Source of the DNA: Cavia porcellus
Lineage: Eukaryota; Chordata; Mammalia; Rodentia; Caviidae
DNA: 64,000 nt
Reading direction: 5' to 3'
NCBI RefSeq assembly: GCF_034190915.1
Contig: NW_026947490.1
Span: 67,631,494-67,695,493 of the forward strand
Below, piece by piece: positions 1 to 11,300 of this stretch; position 1 is the stretch's first letter; each line of letters starts with the position of its first letter. A program made the translations under genes and the position numbers. A model generated the notes under the pieces. That model searched no databases, was not told where the DNA came from, and saw only the letters and a list, made by a program, of their open reading frames with translations.

Positions 1-239
1 TAGATTCATGTCTAAGGGTACAACCAAAGCCCTTCAGATCTAACATCTCTTTTCTGCCACCCAGCAGTCCTGCAGCGCTGGCCCCCAGGCAGAGGGAGAA
101 AGACTGACGGTCTCCAGGGCAGACAAACCCGGCGCTTCCGGGAGAATCCCAGCAGGGCTCCACACCTTTGCATTGGCTCCTCCTTCCCCGGACCGCAAGC
201 AGAGAACATTCAGAGAATGTTCATCAGATTAACTGGAAA

Positions 240-700
240 CAATGCGGACGCACAGGTCCGGCTGTCTCCACTGCGCACAGAGTCCAGCGGCAGGGGCGCC
301 CTTGGTGTCCTCAGTGGGACGCTGGGTCGGTTCTGGGGAGCCCAGTGAGCTCAGGCAGAAAAAAGATCGCATCGGGCCGGGCAGCCCGGAGGGGGAGGGG
401 CGGAGCAGGAGGAGCGCCCATTATCGTAATTGAGGTAATGGGGCCGAGGCGCCAGGCAGCTCCGCTCCGCAGGGCCCGCCCGGCCCAGACGGCCCCGCCC
501 TGCCGCCGCTCGGTGGCTCCCGCCGCAGCCCCGGGAGTGGGAGCGCCGCGCCGGGGCGCGATTTCGGGGTGCACAGACCTAGCGCGCGCGCTCGCCCCGG
601 CCGGCTGCATCCCGAGCCCCACGGGGTCAGGGAATGCACGAGGGGCGATCTTACGGCGGGAAAGGCCTGCATTTTCCGTGACACTCTCACCAAAATGCGA
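240..700. promoter_or_regulatory. CpG island, candidate promoter
   Basis: This stretch is GC-rich and dense in CpG dinucleotides, for example the GCGCGC run near 583-592, while the DNA on both sides is CpG-poor. A GGGGCGG motif near 395 fits an Sp1-type GC box. Such islands usually mark promoters of host genes, but I see no convincing first exon, start codon or splice donor on either strand. Overlapping frames of 100-215 codons here are explained by the scarcity of AT-rich stop codons. Direction of transcription is unknown. Island status is read by eye, not computed. Confidence 0.6.
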
Positions 701-959
701 CCCTTGGACTCATTCAGGGTTTGGGAAGACAGCAGTTTATCTCGGGGCACCTGGGTTGGAGTCCACAGCAGGGAGTCGAGGAGCAGCGTTTTTAAAAGAA
801 CTATTGCAGTTTTAATTCCCTGGGTCGATGGATTTCTGATTACAACAGTAACGCCTCACTGGGAAAGCTTGGGAATTCAGGGAAAGGCGGGTGTCCTGCC
901 TCTCCACCCCACCCACCCCCGCCGTTCCCAGGCAACTCTGATCATAGCAAGCCAGCCAG

Positions 960-960
<1 letters not shown>

Positions 961-1002
<42 letters not shown>
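961..1002. repeat. (TG)n microsatellite
   Basis: An almost pure run of about twenty TG dinucleotides. It also explains the poly-Cys-Val C-terminus of the reading frame that ends there. Confidence 0.95.
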
Positions 1003-1003
<1 letters not shown>

Positions 1004-2036
1004 GGGCAGTGTTAGATCAGCTGCTCACCAGTGTGTAACTCTGGCCGAACATGGCTAAGCCCCTCTGGACCTCTGTTTTGCCATCTGTAAAATACAACCC
1101 GCAGAATGAGCTCCCAGCGCCTGCAGGCCTGTGAGAGCCAGCCTCAAGGATGCAACAGCCCACAGCAGCAAGTAACAGCAGCTTTTCCAAGTCAGACAAA
1201 ACGGAGTCACTATTTAGGAAAAAATACCTTTAAAAAGGCTTTCGGGAGGAACCCACCGACCCCATGGGCCAGTAGCTCCGTCCCTTAAGAGTGGGTGTGA
1301 GTAGCAGCACATCTGGCCGGCTGTCCACCCACACTGAAATCCAGCACTAGCTGGCGCCCCTTCTGCTGGAGACCACACAGCCCGGAGCCCCGGAGAGCCA
1401 CCCATTCCTACCAGGTCGTGGGTGAAAGAGAACGGCCGGGTCAGTAACAGTGGGTACCAAATGCTGGAGGACTGTCCTAACCGGAAGGCGGGCTGACCGC
1501 GAGTGCAGTAGACACCGCTAGGCCCAGACCCAGGCCCAAGGAGGTGGCGAGCATTAATATAAGAAATCAGTGCTGTCTGAGGACTAAACACCTGACTGTG
1601 GCTCCTCAGTACCACGCGAGTCCAGCAGCAGACACATGGACTAGTTGTTGGACTAAATGACGCCTTAACGTCCTCTCAGTGCTAAGCTTGGGCTGCAGGG
1701 ACAGCCACTGTGTCTAGTGATTTTCTTTAATATCAGAGACGAGGGCGCTGTGTAATCAACCAGGGTGCTGGGCCCTGGCTCTCCCTGGTGGAGACAGGGC
1801 TTGGTCTCAGGTCCTGAGACTCCCCTGCCTGCGCTGTTAAAAGCCAGAGAGACGCCTGAGGGCAGGAATGAAGCCAGTCCAGTCCTGGGTCGCAGGCCTT
1901 TTACCCTGAGTGCATGGGTGGGTAATTACTCAGAGCTGCAAAAAGAGAGGAGTCCCATGGAAACAGCCTCTGACCCGGAACTCGATTTAAGTTTGAGACC
2001 CTTGGAAAACATCCGCAGCAGGGCTCGGTACTGACA
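1003..2036. other. Unassigned stretch
   Basis: I see no gene, RNA or recognisable repeat here. Reading frames are short (60-133 codons) and lack recognisable motifs. Confidence 0.4.
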
Positions 2037-2111
2037 CCTGCCACCCCAGCTATTAGGGAAGCAGGAAGATTAGCCCGGTCATCTGACCCGGCTGGGCAAC
2101 ACAGCAAAGAT
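2037..2111 (+). repeat. B1/Alu-like SINE fragment
   Basis: The stretch follows the middle of a 7SL-derived monomer: a CCCAGCTA box, a degenerate GGCTGAGGCAGGA-like segment, and GGCTGGGCAACACAGCAAAG at its end. Both ends of the SINE are missing and divergence is high, so it is an old fragment. Confidence 0.6.
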
Positions 2112-3210
2112 CAGAAATCCCACCAGGGGAGCCAGGCTTTCTTAAGCCAGTGCTGGAACTGTGGCATTTCCTATCGCTTCTGTTTTCCCGGGAATAAAAC
2201 ACGTTTGCAGCTGAGGCCCAGAATGCCTCCTCCTGCGTGCAGGGCGGACGCCTGGGGCTGGGGACAGCTCCAGCCGCTAGCTTTGCTCGCCCTCTCGTGG
2301 TGAGAGCCGAGCGGTGCGCAGCGGGGTGGTCAGAGCCGCAGGAGCGATGTCACACTGGGAGTTTTCAGACTGCTTTAGCAGGGCTGTGTGCCAGGATAGT
2401 GGGGTGACTGCGGTCCAAGGCGGCCGGGAGTCTGATTCCAGAAGCACTGGAGGGCTTCGAACGACAATGAGCGAGTGTTGTGGTCACCTGGGGGTTCCGC
2501 GCACCGAGGAAGACAACGGTGACCACTGCTCTGTTAAACTTCCCTTTCCATGCCCAGGCCGCTTGTGACACCATCATAGAGGACACGTTGTTGTGTCTTT
2601 GTTTTAAACTAGTTTTTAATGGAAATAAGCCAGATGAACAGAATCACAAGGCTTGCCCTTCATGTCTCAGATCTAAATAAATGTCAGGGTCGTTGCTACA
2701 AACCTACAAACTGATTTAACCAGCTTCAACTTTCAAAAACAAACAAAGAACAGGCCTCCAAACACAAATTAAACAAAGATCCTGTCCTGCCTTGACCGCC
2801 TCCGGTCTCCTACCAAAATCCAGGAGGCTGAATTTCCTCCCATAACTGAGCAAGGCCACATTGTAGCAACATGGAAATCTGACTCAAATTAACAGGAAAA
2901 TTCAGACTCTAAATCTGTATCAGTTGCCGGGCTACACTGGTCCAATTGATCAAGGAGCTCAGCTGGGTCTCCAGGGCTGTGTGAGGCCACATCCAACACT
3001 GTGCGTGGGAAATGACAAATGACAGCAATTGTCACATCCCTCTGTGGCAAAGCCAGGACAAGGTTAAAGGGCTTCCCCAAGATTCTGGAAACTGGGCTCT
3101 CAGGCTGCCCACCATGCTTCCCTTCAAACCCTGGGAAGTTGCCTGAACCATGCAGTCACTGGGAACTGTGGTTTGCTCCTCCTCCAAAAGGATGTGGCAA
3201 GAGATTGTGA
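2112..3210. other. Unassigned stretch
   Basis: Unique-looking sequence. No exon with good splice sites, RNA gene or clear repeat was recognised on either strand. Confidence 0.4.
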
Positions 3211-3215
3211 GAAGA

Positions 3216-3262
3216 GAGCGGGGGAGGAAGGAGGAAGAAGAAGGGAGGGAGGAAGGAGAGAG
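3216..3262. repeat. GA-rich low-complexity tract
   Basis: A purine-only GGA/GAA-type run that drives the Glu/Arg-rich frame seen here. Confidence 0.85.
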
Positions 3263-4389
3263 ACTCAGCCTTCGTGGAGCACCTGAACACAAGCATCAAG
3301 GAATCACAGCCGTCACAAGGACCAGAATTGTCCCTCTATGTCGGGAAGTGGTTTCCATGGAAGGGTCACTACAGAGCCCCTCGAGTTTGAACCCAGTTCC
3401 ATTTCAAGGAGTGGATGTGAATCCCCCATCACTAAGAATCTGAAGTTGGCATCATCTCTGGACTGAGAGCAAGGAAGGCAGCTGGGACTTCCCAGCGGCC
3501 CTGTACCCTAGAAAGTGGATGGAGCAGTCCAGTCTCAGCTTCTCCATCTGCCCTTAGTCCTCCTGACTCTGTCCCCTTCTTTGAACAGCACTTGCTGGGA
3601 ATTTGCATTTCTACAAGTTCCCAGAAGATACTCTCGCTGTTAACTGGACTCTACATTTTGAGAATCTTTGACACCCAATACCCCACCTGCTCCAAGACAT
3701 GCCAGCTAAGGAAGGCTCTTACAGACCCTGAGCTGTCCCTGCCTGCAGGCAGATTCCTGAGGGGCCTGCTTCCTAGCGTGTGTCTCTTGGGAGGCCGTCT
3801 ACAAAGAGGCTGCTGTGGCTGCTTGCATACTGAGCACACAGGGCAGTTATGGGAAACTTGGGGTGTATATTAGGGTGTATATAGACCAATCAACTGCCAC
3901 TTTCAATGTCTATAGGATAAGTCAGGCATCTAGCAATTATTTGACTGTGCTTTTTGGATTGTGAAACAGTGACTTCAAAACAGGAGCTTGGGAGAGATAA
4001 ATTGACAAGCTGCATCCCTCTATCTTGAGCATCTCACCCCATCCTGGAGTCTAACATCATACAGAAGATACTTGGGCATGTGCCAACTTGGGGATCTGCA
4101 GGAGACCCAGCACCGGGCTCAAGGGCATACTCAAAGACAACTGTATGTTGAAGATAACACTGACAGGATGTATGTCCTTTGAATGTGGGATGTGAAGCAA
4201 AAGAAGAGTTGAGCATGACTACAATCTTCTCCCAGGAAAACCAGAGGGTAGAGTTGCCCTGACTTGGAGAGGAGAGGACTCCAGAAACTCCAGTCAGGGA
4301 TGCTGTTAGGTATCCAGACACAGTAGGTTATTGAATATACAAGGCTGAGGTTCTGGGCAGAGACTCAAGCTATACATATATCGATATAA
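3263..4389. other. Mostly unassigned; possible MER5-like trace at 3590-3645
   Basis: No gene is visible. Around 3590-3645 the sequence (GGGAATTTGCATTTCTACAA followed by GTTCCCAG) resembles the interior of MER5-type hAT-Charlie miniature DNA transposons. That match is from memory of the family consensus and is tentative. Confidence 0.35.
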
Positions 4390-5067
4390 GTCTGGAAGTT
4401 GAATGTGAGACATAGCAATAGTGTTAAGGTGGGGTTGAAGGAAGGCAGAAGAGTATACAAAAAGAAAACTAGTAAAATGAAAGACTCAAACATGTCAATA
4501 ATTATGCTTAAAATGAATGTACTGAACACTGCAATTAAAAGGCACAGTTTATTAGAGAATGATATATATGTAATATATGTGTGTTTTAGTAAATTAAATG
4601 TGGTTTAAACATAGAAACACACAAATTGAAAGCAAATGAATGGGAAAATATGCACCATGAAAAAAGTATGCAGTGGCTGTATTAATGCCAGATAAAGTTT
4701 CAATCCAGAAAATATTCCCAGAGATAGATAATGAATTAGAGGTGAATTCATTATTATGAATTATCATCTATTATTATCTATCATTAATGAATTCATTGTG
4801 GTGAAATTGTCCCTTCAATAAGAATACAAACAATCATAGTCACATATACATCTAAAACAGTGATTCAAAATACATGAATAAAATGTTACATAAAGAGAGG
4901 GGGAATTGCTCCATTATGGTTACAGATTTTTAATATCCTTGCCTTAGCAATTGATAGAACAACCAGGCAAAATTCAGAAAATACGGAGGTGATCTGGATA
5001 CTATTTATTTATTTAGTAGTCCTGGGAATAAAGCCAGGGAGACCTGAGTTATATCTCCCTCCCTTAT

Positions 5068-5500
5068 TCTCATTACTATTTTTGTTTTTGTTTTGAGATA
5101 CAGTCTCACTAAGTTTCCCGGGCTATTCTCAAATCTATAATCTGAAAGAGTTTTGGCCCAGACAGGACACTGTAGCCAGTGAAGCCTTAGAGGCTGAACC
5201 AAAGAGCTCCTATCTCCCCCTCCCCTAGGAATTTACCTATGGCACCAAACAAAGACCAATGAGCTACCCATGCATCCCTAATGCCCCCTTAAGTTCCACC
5301 CCAAACCAAGGCTACTTATATATCCTCCCATGCCACGTGTCTGCCAGAGAGAAAGCTGGATTCCAGCAATCTGGGGGTGTTTTGGTTTTCTCTGTCCGCG
5401 TTCTCAGAATAAAGGCCTCTTTTGTTTTATACTTCTCATCTTTTGGATATAATCTTATCATAATCCTCCTGCTTCCACCTACTGAGTAGCTGGTTAGATA
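5068..5500 (-). repeat. B1-like SINE in two pieces around an LTR
   Basis: The left piece (to 5142) contains TTTTGAGATACAGTCTCACT and the right piece (from 5455) contains a CCTCCTGCTT...CTGAGTAGCTGG segment. Together they form an antisense 7SL-type SINE. The gap is filled by a separate 305-bp insertion. The SINE is degenerate. Confidence 0.6.
5143..5447 (+). mobile_element. LTR-like insertion inside a B1 SINE
   Basis: The block begins TGAAAGAG and is flanked by the 7-bp direct repeat TATAATC (5136-5142 and 5448-5454). It has a TATA-like CTTATATATCC near 5315 and an AATAAA at 5408-5413 followed by a short U5-like tail. This promoter plus poly(A) arrangement is that of a solo LTR. The right end lacks the expected CA, so its boundary is uncertain or mutated. 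The LTR family is not identified. Confidence 0.5.
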
Positions 5501-5871
5501 CTGTACACTGTTAGATAACATTTAGAACACTGTATCAGACAAGAACAGAGCATATTTCTTTTCAAGCACATATGTTACATTCACCAGAATTAACTACCTG
5601 ATTGGCTATAAAAACTGATAAATTTTAAAATATTGAAAGCACATCTTCTGACTATGATGGAATCAGGTGAGAAACTAATCATTATAAAATAGGAAAATCC
5701 AAAATATTTGAAAATTAAACCTACTCCTGATTAATCCACCAGTTAAAAGAGAAAATTAGAAAAGCCTTCAAACTAAATGATAACACAAATAAGACATCAA
5801 ACTTTGTGGAATGCAGCCAAAGCAGTGCCCAGAGGAACACATGTAGACACAACGCCTGAGAATTCAGACAC

Positions 5872-5960
5872 AGGAGTAAGTCAGTGGACAGCACTTGTCT
5901 GCATGCAAGAGGGGCCGGGTTTGATCTCCAATACCACAAGAAAACAAAAACAAAGCCCCC
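5872..5960 (+). repeat. ID-like SINE
   Basis: tRNA-derived SINE in sense orientation. An A-box-like start (AAGTCAGTGGACAGCACTTG), a B-box-like GGGTTTGATCTCC and an ATACCACA end are visible, followed by an A-rich tail and a C-run near 5957. Confidence 0.75.
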
Positions 5961-7639
5961 CCCCCCAAAAAAGGAACAAAACAAAAAGAAATGAAAATCT
6001 GGGTACAATGCATAGCTTGCTCTTTTAATATTTTGAGTGTTCTTGACATTTTAATTCTGCCTCAGTAGAGGAGATTTCACTGAACCATTAAAGCTTTGCG
6101 AGTTACTGAGGGTGCTACCATAAGCCACACAGACTGAAGCATTTCTAAGTGAGCCACTTGGACTACAGGAGAGATTTGGGTACCCGGCAACCCTCCAGCA
6201 CATCTTCAGGCTTGCTGTAATATGCATTTCTGAAAGGTTGGTGAGTGCAGTACAGTAGGTTTCTACAGAGCCTCATCATCCTAAATAAACTCTAGCCTAA
6301 ATGACACATTAGTCTGGTTCTGAAAACTGGGAAGATTTTTTGCTAACACATCTCCAGCAGATGTGTCACAGTCTTTTGGTTTTAAGCCTAACTCTCATTT
6401 CGGTTTTTGGATAAATAAACCCTCCAAAGACCTGATCCCAAAGCTTTGCTTGGTCAGACTTCATTTGACGTCAGTGGAAGGTTGCCAGTGCAAAGATTTC
6501 ATAGCTGAGACCTGTGCTAGTGTTTACCAGGCACCTCCAAAGCCCTGTGATGTTTGGAGAGAAAAAGGCGGGGGCCTCAACAACATCTCTGCTTCAGCTT
6601 CATCAGCAAAAATCATTTGCCAAGAGCACCAGTGGTTCCTCACTGCAGGGGCAGAGCAGGAGTAGTGTTTCCCCTTCTCCCTTGCATGACAGAAGGGGTC
6701 GGTGCTGACACGCCGCCATCTTGGACTCCAGAACTTTCGCTTCTCAGTTGGCTATTGGGCTACAAATTTTCTTCTTCCTTGAACCCATTCCTTGGCTCCC
6801 TCAGACTGGAGACCACCACCACCCCATGCTAGAAGAAAGGTTTCCAATTTGTTGTCCTTGCCTTAATGACAATGAAAACTAAAACTGTGGTGCTAATTTA
6901 CAGGAAAAAACTTTAGTTATAAAGTAGGAAAAATGGTGAGGGACTTGAGGAGCTGACAAAGATCAGGCTGGCCCTTAACCAATGAGAGTTTAGAAATATA
7001 GGAAAAGGATGGCCAGAGGTGGATGATGGCAGCACTGAAGACCTTGGAGAAGTAAAAAGAGTATTTAATGACCTGAACTGAGAGTTGTAAGGCCAATGCG
7101 GAAGAGGCTTTTTAAAAATATATATATTTATTCTATAGAGAAACTGCATACGATCTTCATCCTTGGCATGTTCGCTGTTCTAAACAAGGATGCTTGGGTT
7201 TTTTTTAAATTGCCAAAGTCTAATAAACAGGGAAGACTGTCATGCTTATGCATGAGTCAGAATTTAGCCAAATAAAAACTTTTTGGTCATTTTGTGTTAA
7301 AAAAAAATATTTGAAAAGGAGAAGAGAAATCATGCCTTCCTACAAAGCAGGCCTTGCCATGCTGATGGGAAAGAGCCTCAGTGAGAAGAGAAACCATGTC
7401 TTATCATGAGCCAGCTGGTATGAGAGCGGACAAACCAGAAGAGCATCCCCCCCCCACCACCTCCCTGCTGATTCGGAGGACTCAGGGTGAGATGCTGGCC
7501 CTGAGGGGAAGGGATAGCTTGGTGCTGGTGGTGTTTGGCTGACTCTGCAGGCTGAGGCTGGTGGTCTGGGCATCCACTTGGAGGATGGCAGTGTGCACTG
7601 TGGCAGCTGTGGGTGATTTCCTCCTGTCTTGATTTTGAA
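5961..7639. other. Unassigned stretch
   Basis: No gene or clear repeat recognised. A GCCGCCATCTTGG motif near 6710 is an isolated match to the YY1 core, without other promoter features. A GC-richer part at 7440-7600 lies just before an L1 3'UTR segment and may belong to the same element. Confidence 0.4.
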
Positions 7640-7980
7640 ATCCAATATTTTGTTTCATTTTACTGTTTTATTTTATTTCTGTGTCTGGTAACTTGAGCAA
7701 CTATTTTGAAGATAATAATATGCAGTATTGTTCCTGCTGTTTTGTTTTGTTCCAATTTATTGTTTTGTTTTATTCAGTGTTATGCTTTGATTGGTTTTGT
7801 TGTTTTGTTTTGTTTGATTTTGCTATGTCTGATGGTATAGACAACTATATTATGGTAGTCATTATTCATTTCATATTGTCCTGTTTGGAAGTTCTGTACC
7901 ACTTTCACTGCTTTGTTTTGATTGGTTTTATTCTGTTTTGCTTGGTTAGGTTTTATTCATATATATATATATATATATGA
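7640..7980 (+). mobile_element. L1 3'UTR fragment
   Basis: T-rich sequence with the motif GAGCAACTATTTTGAAGATA and repeated TTTTGTTTTG runs, matching the 3'UTR repeats of the L1 copies elsewhere in this window. It ends in a short (AT)n run at about 7960-7978. No coding sequence is attached. Confidence 0.6.
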
Positions 7981-8309
7981 CTAGCGTGAGCTATGGGAGG
8001 CACACTCCATTGGAGAAGATTAGATTCTTCTACTCACAAAGGCAGGAAGCCACCTTTGAAGGTTAGCTGGTGGGCTGGAGTCTGTCTCATCTCAATTCTG
8101 TAGCTCTGAATCCTCATGGCTTGAGGCTTCTGTTCCCATGAAATGCTTGTTTGCGTTTGAGGTGGCTTCCATTACATGGAACTCTGCTTTTCCTGGAATC
8201 CAGGTGATCAGGTTTAGGATGAATGGCTGGAGACTTCTGGTTCTCAGTCTCCAAGGGAGAAAAGGTTATATAAATTCAAGGCTAATCGACAGTAGCTATC
8301 GCCTACCTG
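7981..8309. other. Unassigned stretch
   Basis: No gene or recognised repeat between the L1 3'UTR fragment and the TG microsatellite. Confidence 0.35.
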
Positions 8310-8345
8310 TGTGTGTGTGTGTGTGTCTGTGTGTGTGTGTGTGCA
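8310..8345. repeat. (TG)n microsatellite
   Basis: TG dinucleotide run interrupted by one CTG and ending in GCATGCGTGC. Confidence 0.9.
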
Positions 8346-8361
8346 TGCGTGCAATTCTTAA

Positions 8362-8622
8362 TTAAGCTTATGGGCACAATTTAGATATACATAATGATCA
8401 CATTTATCACAGGGATTAAGCTTTGGTAATTCATTTGTATGTAGGGATCTTCCCATTTCTTCTGTCTCTCTTTCTCTCTCTTTTTTTTCCTTATTAGAGT
8501 AAAGGTTCTTAAAGTAGGTACTGATGATCTGTATTTCCAGGTGTTTTGTTGTGACATCACCCTTTTCATTCATAACTGCGTGAATTTGAGTCTCTGATTT
8601 CCTTATAAGGTTTGCCAACTGT
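8362..8622 (-). mobile_element. L1 ORF2 fragment
   Basis: The reverse strand encodes a piece of the ORF2 region between endonuclease and reverse transcriptase. It parallels about 41,995-42,080 in L1-C (AAGTAGGTACTGATGATCTG here). A CT-rich tract at 8461-8490 interrupts it. The fragment has no ends of its own. Confidence 0.6.
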
Positions 8623-8701
8623 TAGACACTTCTTGAGTGATAAACATCTGCATGCGGAGCTAAGGAGGAATTAGAAACAAAGGGAACAAAATGAAAATCA
8701 G

Positions 8702-9241
8702 TGGCCACCCCCGGGGGAGAACCACCCAGCGTCTCCCGAGATCCGTGTTATTTTGGAACTTCGGGCACTGGAGCCTCCAGCCTGCCTCCCTGGTAAGCAG
8801 CCAGGAGCCTACCGGGGCTCAGGCTGAGAATCAAGCATCCCATCCCCCCACCCCATTGGCAAATGGGAGCCAGAGGTCTGAGCATCTCTTGGGAGGTTGA
8901 CCATACGCAATATAGCAAATAAGGGGGGTTTCCTTCTACCATCTCTTTGAAAACAAATATTGTTATCACTGTTTTGCTTTGTTCTGGTTAATGATATTGT
9001 TTTATTTAGTATTCTGTTTTGATAAGTTCTATAATGGTCTGTATTTTGTTTGATTTTGCTATACCTGATTGAAAGAACAACTATTGTGATGATTACGAGA
9101 TATACTATGGTACCTATTACTGTTATCCCCAGTAACCTGCTGTGAAGTTCTGTACCAATTTCACTGCACTGTCTCAACTGGCTTTGTTCCATCTTGTTCT
9201 GTAGTATTTTACTACCTTCAAAATAATAAAAAAATTTTTTT
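8702..9241 (+). mobile_element. 540-bp composite element: GC-rich head plus L1 3'UTR tail
   Basis: The exact 13-bp direct repeat AAATGAAAATCAG flanks this block (8689-8701 and 9242-9254), as expected for an L1-type TSD. The first 230 bp are GC-rich and non-coding (AACTTCGGGCACTGGAGCC near 8757). From about 8930 the sequence becomes the L1 3'UTR (TTTGATTTTGCTATACCTGA, then GAAGTTCTGTACCAATTTCA) and ends in an A-rich tail at 9220-9241. No ORF1 or ORF2 sequence is present. It is either an L1 that lost its whole coding body or a SINE-like parasite using the L1 3' end. Confidence 0.6.
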
Positions 9242-9254
9242 AAATGAAAATCAG

Positions 9255-10653
9255 ACTTTTTTCTGCTTTTAGTTACTTACGGATATCTATAGGAAACTAT
9301 GACTCTTCAGTATGGGTATCTATAGGAAACTATGACTCCTCTTCACTTGGGTCATAGTTTCTAGTCACTGGTTTTAAATTCCTGGATGTCTCAGAAGAAA
9401 GCACTTTAGGATTGTGCTTTCAATAACCACAGGCTAAGGAAGGGGTGTGCCTACCCCTTCCCCTTGGTGATCTCTGGCTATGTCAAACCAGGGCCACCTC
9501 TGAGGCCATGCCACGGAGATCTCAGCATCCTCTCTGTGGTCTTACTTCCTGGAAGGCTCTTTTCTGTCAGACTCACACTCTGGGTAGTATTTAAAGGTTT
9601 CATTTCCCTCAGGACATCCTCAGTTGAGGAAAGTAGCTGAATGCCATCCTTTCTGTGATATCCTTGTGTGCACCTGAAGATGTCTTTGTAAGATGCTTCT
9701 CATCAATCACAGATCTTTCTGAATGCTTAGTTACCAAAGCAGCTGTGCTGTGGTTTCTCTCCTGGCCTGCAGAGCTGGGTGCATTCCTGAGCACACTCAG
9801 CTAAGCATAAACCTCTTCACAAATATCTTGTACCAAAATGGTAGAATGACCAGAGAGAACTTGTGGATGCATGTAGCCACATTCACCTTTTGCTTCCTCA
9901 CTCCTGAAAAGACCTGAGCAAAAGAAATTTTACCCAGATCCGGGTAAAATACTGCCCCCCTGATTCCTTTTGAGTACTACAACTGAAATCATCAAAGTGA
10001 GAGAAGCCCCAACCATAACCCCATCCCCCAGGTCCAGGATATGAGTACCAAAACTACGGGAAGTCTGACGTCTCGCCTGTTGGTGGGCACACCCATAGTA
10101 GCAGCAGAGAGAAGTAACACTGCTTTTGTTGTCATTAACCTGACACATTGTCTGGTCATATGCTGGACATGAGTGACACAGAGGGGTTGCTGTGATTCTG
10201 CCCCATCTCTCTCATGAAGCATCTTAACCAGTATGAGTGTCTAATCAGGGGACAAGTGCTTCAGGTTCCCAGCACTACTGGAATAGCCAGTACCAGAGGC
10301 CTTTTCAAGTAGCAGAGCCAATATCAAGAGTATCTGAGGAAGCATCAGTAGGAGCTATCATTACCATTGGAGCAGTATCCACACAGGTACACAAAACACA
10401 CTCTTTTACATGAACTATCCCTGCCATAAGTGCTATATTGTTCTATTTCTTCATGGTTCACACAGTTAGCACCACCATTCAATCTGATATGACATATGCT
10501 ATGCCCAAACTCATGGATCATATCATAAGAAATTATAGGGAGATTACATTTCGGTACCTAACCGGAAATAACCTCAGCGTTGCATAACAAAACAGTGCTC
10601 ATGACACATCTTCACCAGAAAGCCTCTGCAAAACTTTGTCAGTTTCAAGGCTG
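9255..10653. other. Unassigned stretch with one short local repeat
   Basis: A 22-bp sequence beginning TATCTATAGGAAAC occurs at 9284-9305 and again at 9317-9338, and an inverted relative (GTCATAGTTTCTAG) follows at 9351-9364. Otherwise no gene or repeat was recognised. Six-frame reading of 9,950-10,620 shows many stops and no family I recognise. Confidence 0.35.
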
Positions 10654-10667
10654 TGCTTGATGCTATT

Positions 10668-10703
<36 letters not shown>

Positions 10704-10785
10704 TTTTTTTTTTGGTACCAGACATTGAACTCATGACCTCACACTTGCCAGGCAGGTGCTTATGTGACTGAGCTAAATCCCCAGC
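10668..10785 (-). repeat. ID-like SINE with exact TSD
   Basis: Antisense tRNA-derived SINE (GGTACCAGACATTGAACTCA through AGCTAAATCCCCAGC) preceded by a (TTA)n and poly(T) tract that is its reversed tail. The 14-bp repeat TGCTTGATGCTATT at 10,654-10,667 and 10,786-10,799 is identical on both sides, indicating a fairly recent L1-mediated insertion. Confidence 0.9.
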
Positions 10786-10944
10786 TGCTTGATGCTATTG
10801 TTAATGTTAATTGCTTTTCTTTGGCCAGGGTGCTATAAGTGTTGTGATCATTGTTTTCCCCTTGTATGACAATATTGTTTTCCCCTTGTGCTTGCCTTGG
10901 GTCATAATCACCATAATTCTGTACCAAATAAATAAATCTATACC

Positions 10945-11284
10945 AAGACATATAAAAATCAAGGCACCAGAAATTCAGCACAAGAACAGAATTGTTGTTA
11001 AAGAAAAGAAACAAATCACCTACAAAGAAATCGCATCAGAATCACAGCAAACTTCTCAACACAAACCTTTGGTAAAGGAGAATTTCAGGGAAGTATTTAA
11101 CTCCTGAAAGAAAAAAAAAACCACCAACTCAGATTGGGGTACCCTGTAAAACTGTCTTTCAGAATCAGTGGAGAAATAAGGTATCTCCATGACAAAGAAC
11201 AACTAAAGAAATTCAGGACAACCAAAATAACTCTCCCTAATGTTCTGAAGGATATTTTATGGAGAGATAAAAAGACCACACTCA
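10945..11284 (+). pseudogene. Older plus-strand L1, ORF1 C-terminal part (L1-E)
   Basis: The plus strand encodes the C-terminal domain of L1 ORF1p, the nucleic-acid-binding chaperone: PRHIKIKAPEIQHKNRI, then a KKQITYK segment. Frameshifts and stops follow (11,104 onward), but the remaining DNA tracks the ORF1 end. The reading resumes with the ORF2 endonuclease region only at 13,456, because a younger L1 has inserted in between at the TSD CAAAATACCAATAAAA. The 5' part of ORF1 is missing. Confidence 0.7.
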
Positions 11285-11300
11285 CAAAATACCAATAAAA

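Larger units (their letters stand above)
4390..5871 (+). mobile_element. Old LINE-1 ORF2 remnant, split by SINE and LTR
   Basis: Two A-rich blocks, 4390-4995 and about 5500-5871, read like heavily decayed L1 ORF2 on the plus strand: AAA-rich codons, strand bias, and a segment near 5700-5835 like the linker after the endonuclease. They are separated by a B1-like SINE and an LTR-like insertion, which suggests one L1 interrupted twice. Many stops and frameshifts are present and nothing is translatable. Confidence 0.5.

Noticed and set aside
168..815. A 215-codon plus-strand frame at the left end
   Set aside because: It spans the CpG island, has competing frames on both strands and no recognisable protein features.
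3592..3873. A 93-codon plus-strand frame as a possible exon
   Set aside because: No splice sites or family resemblance; part of it overlaps a possible MER5-like transposon trace.
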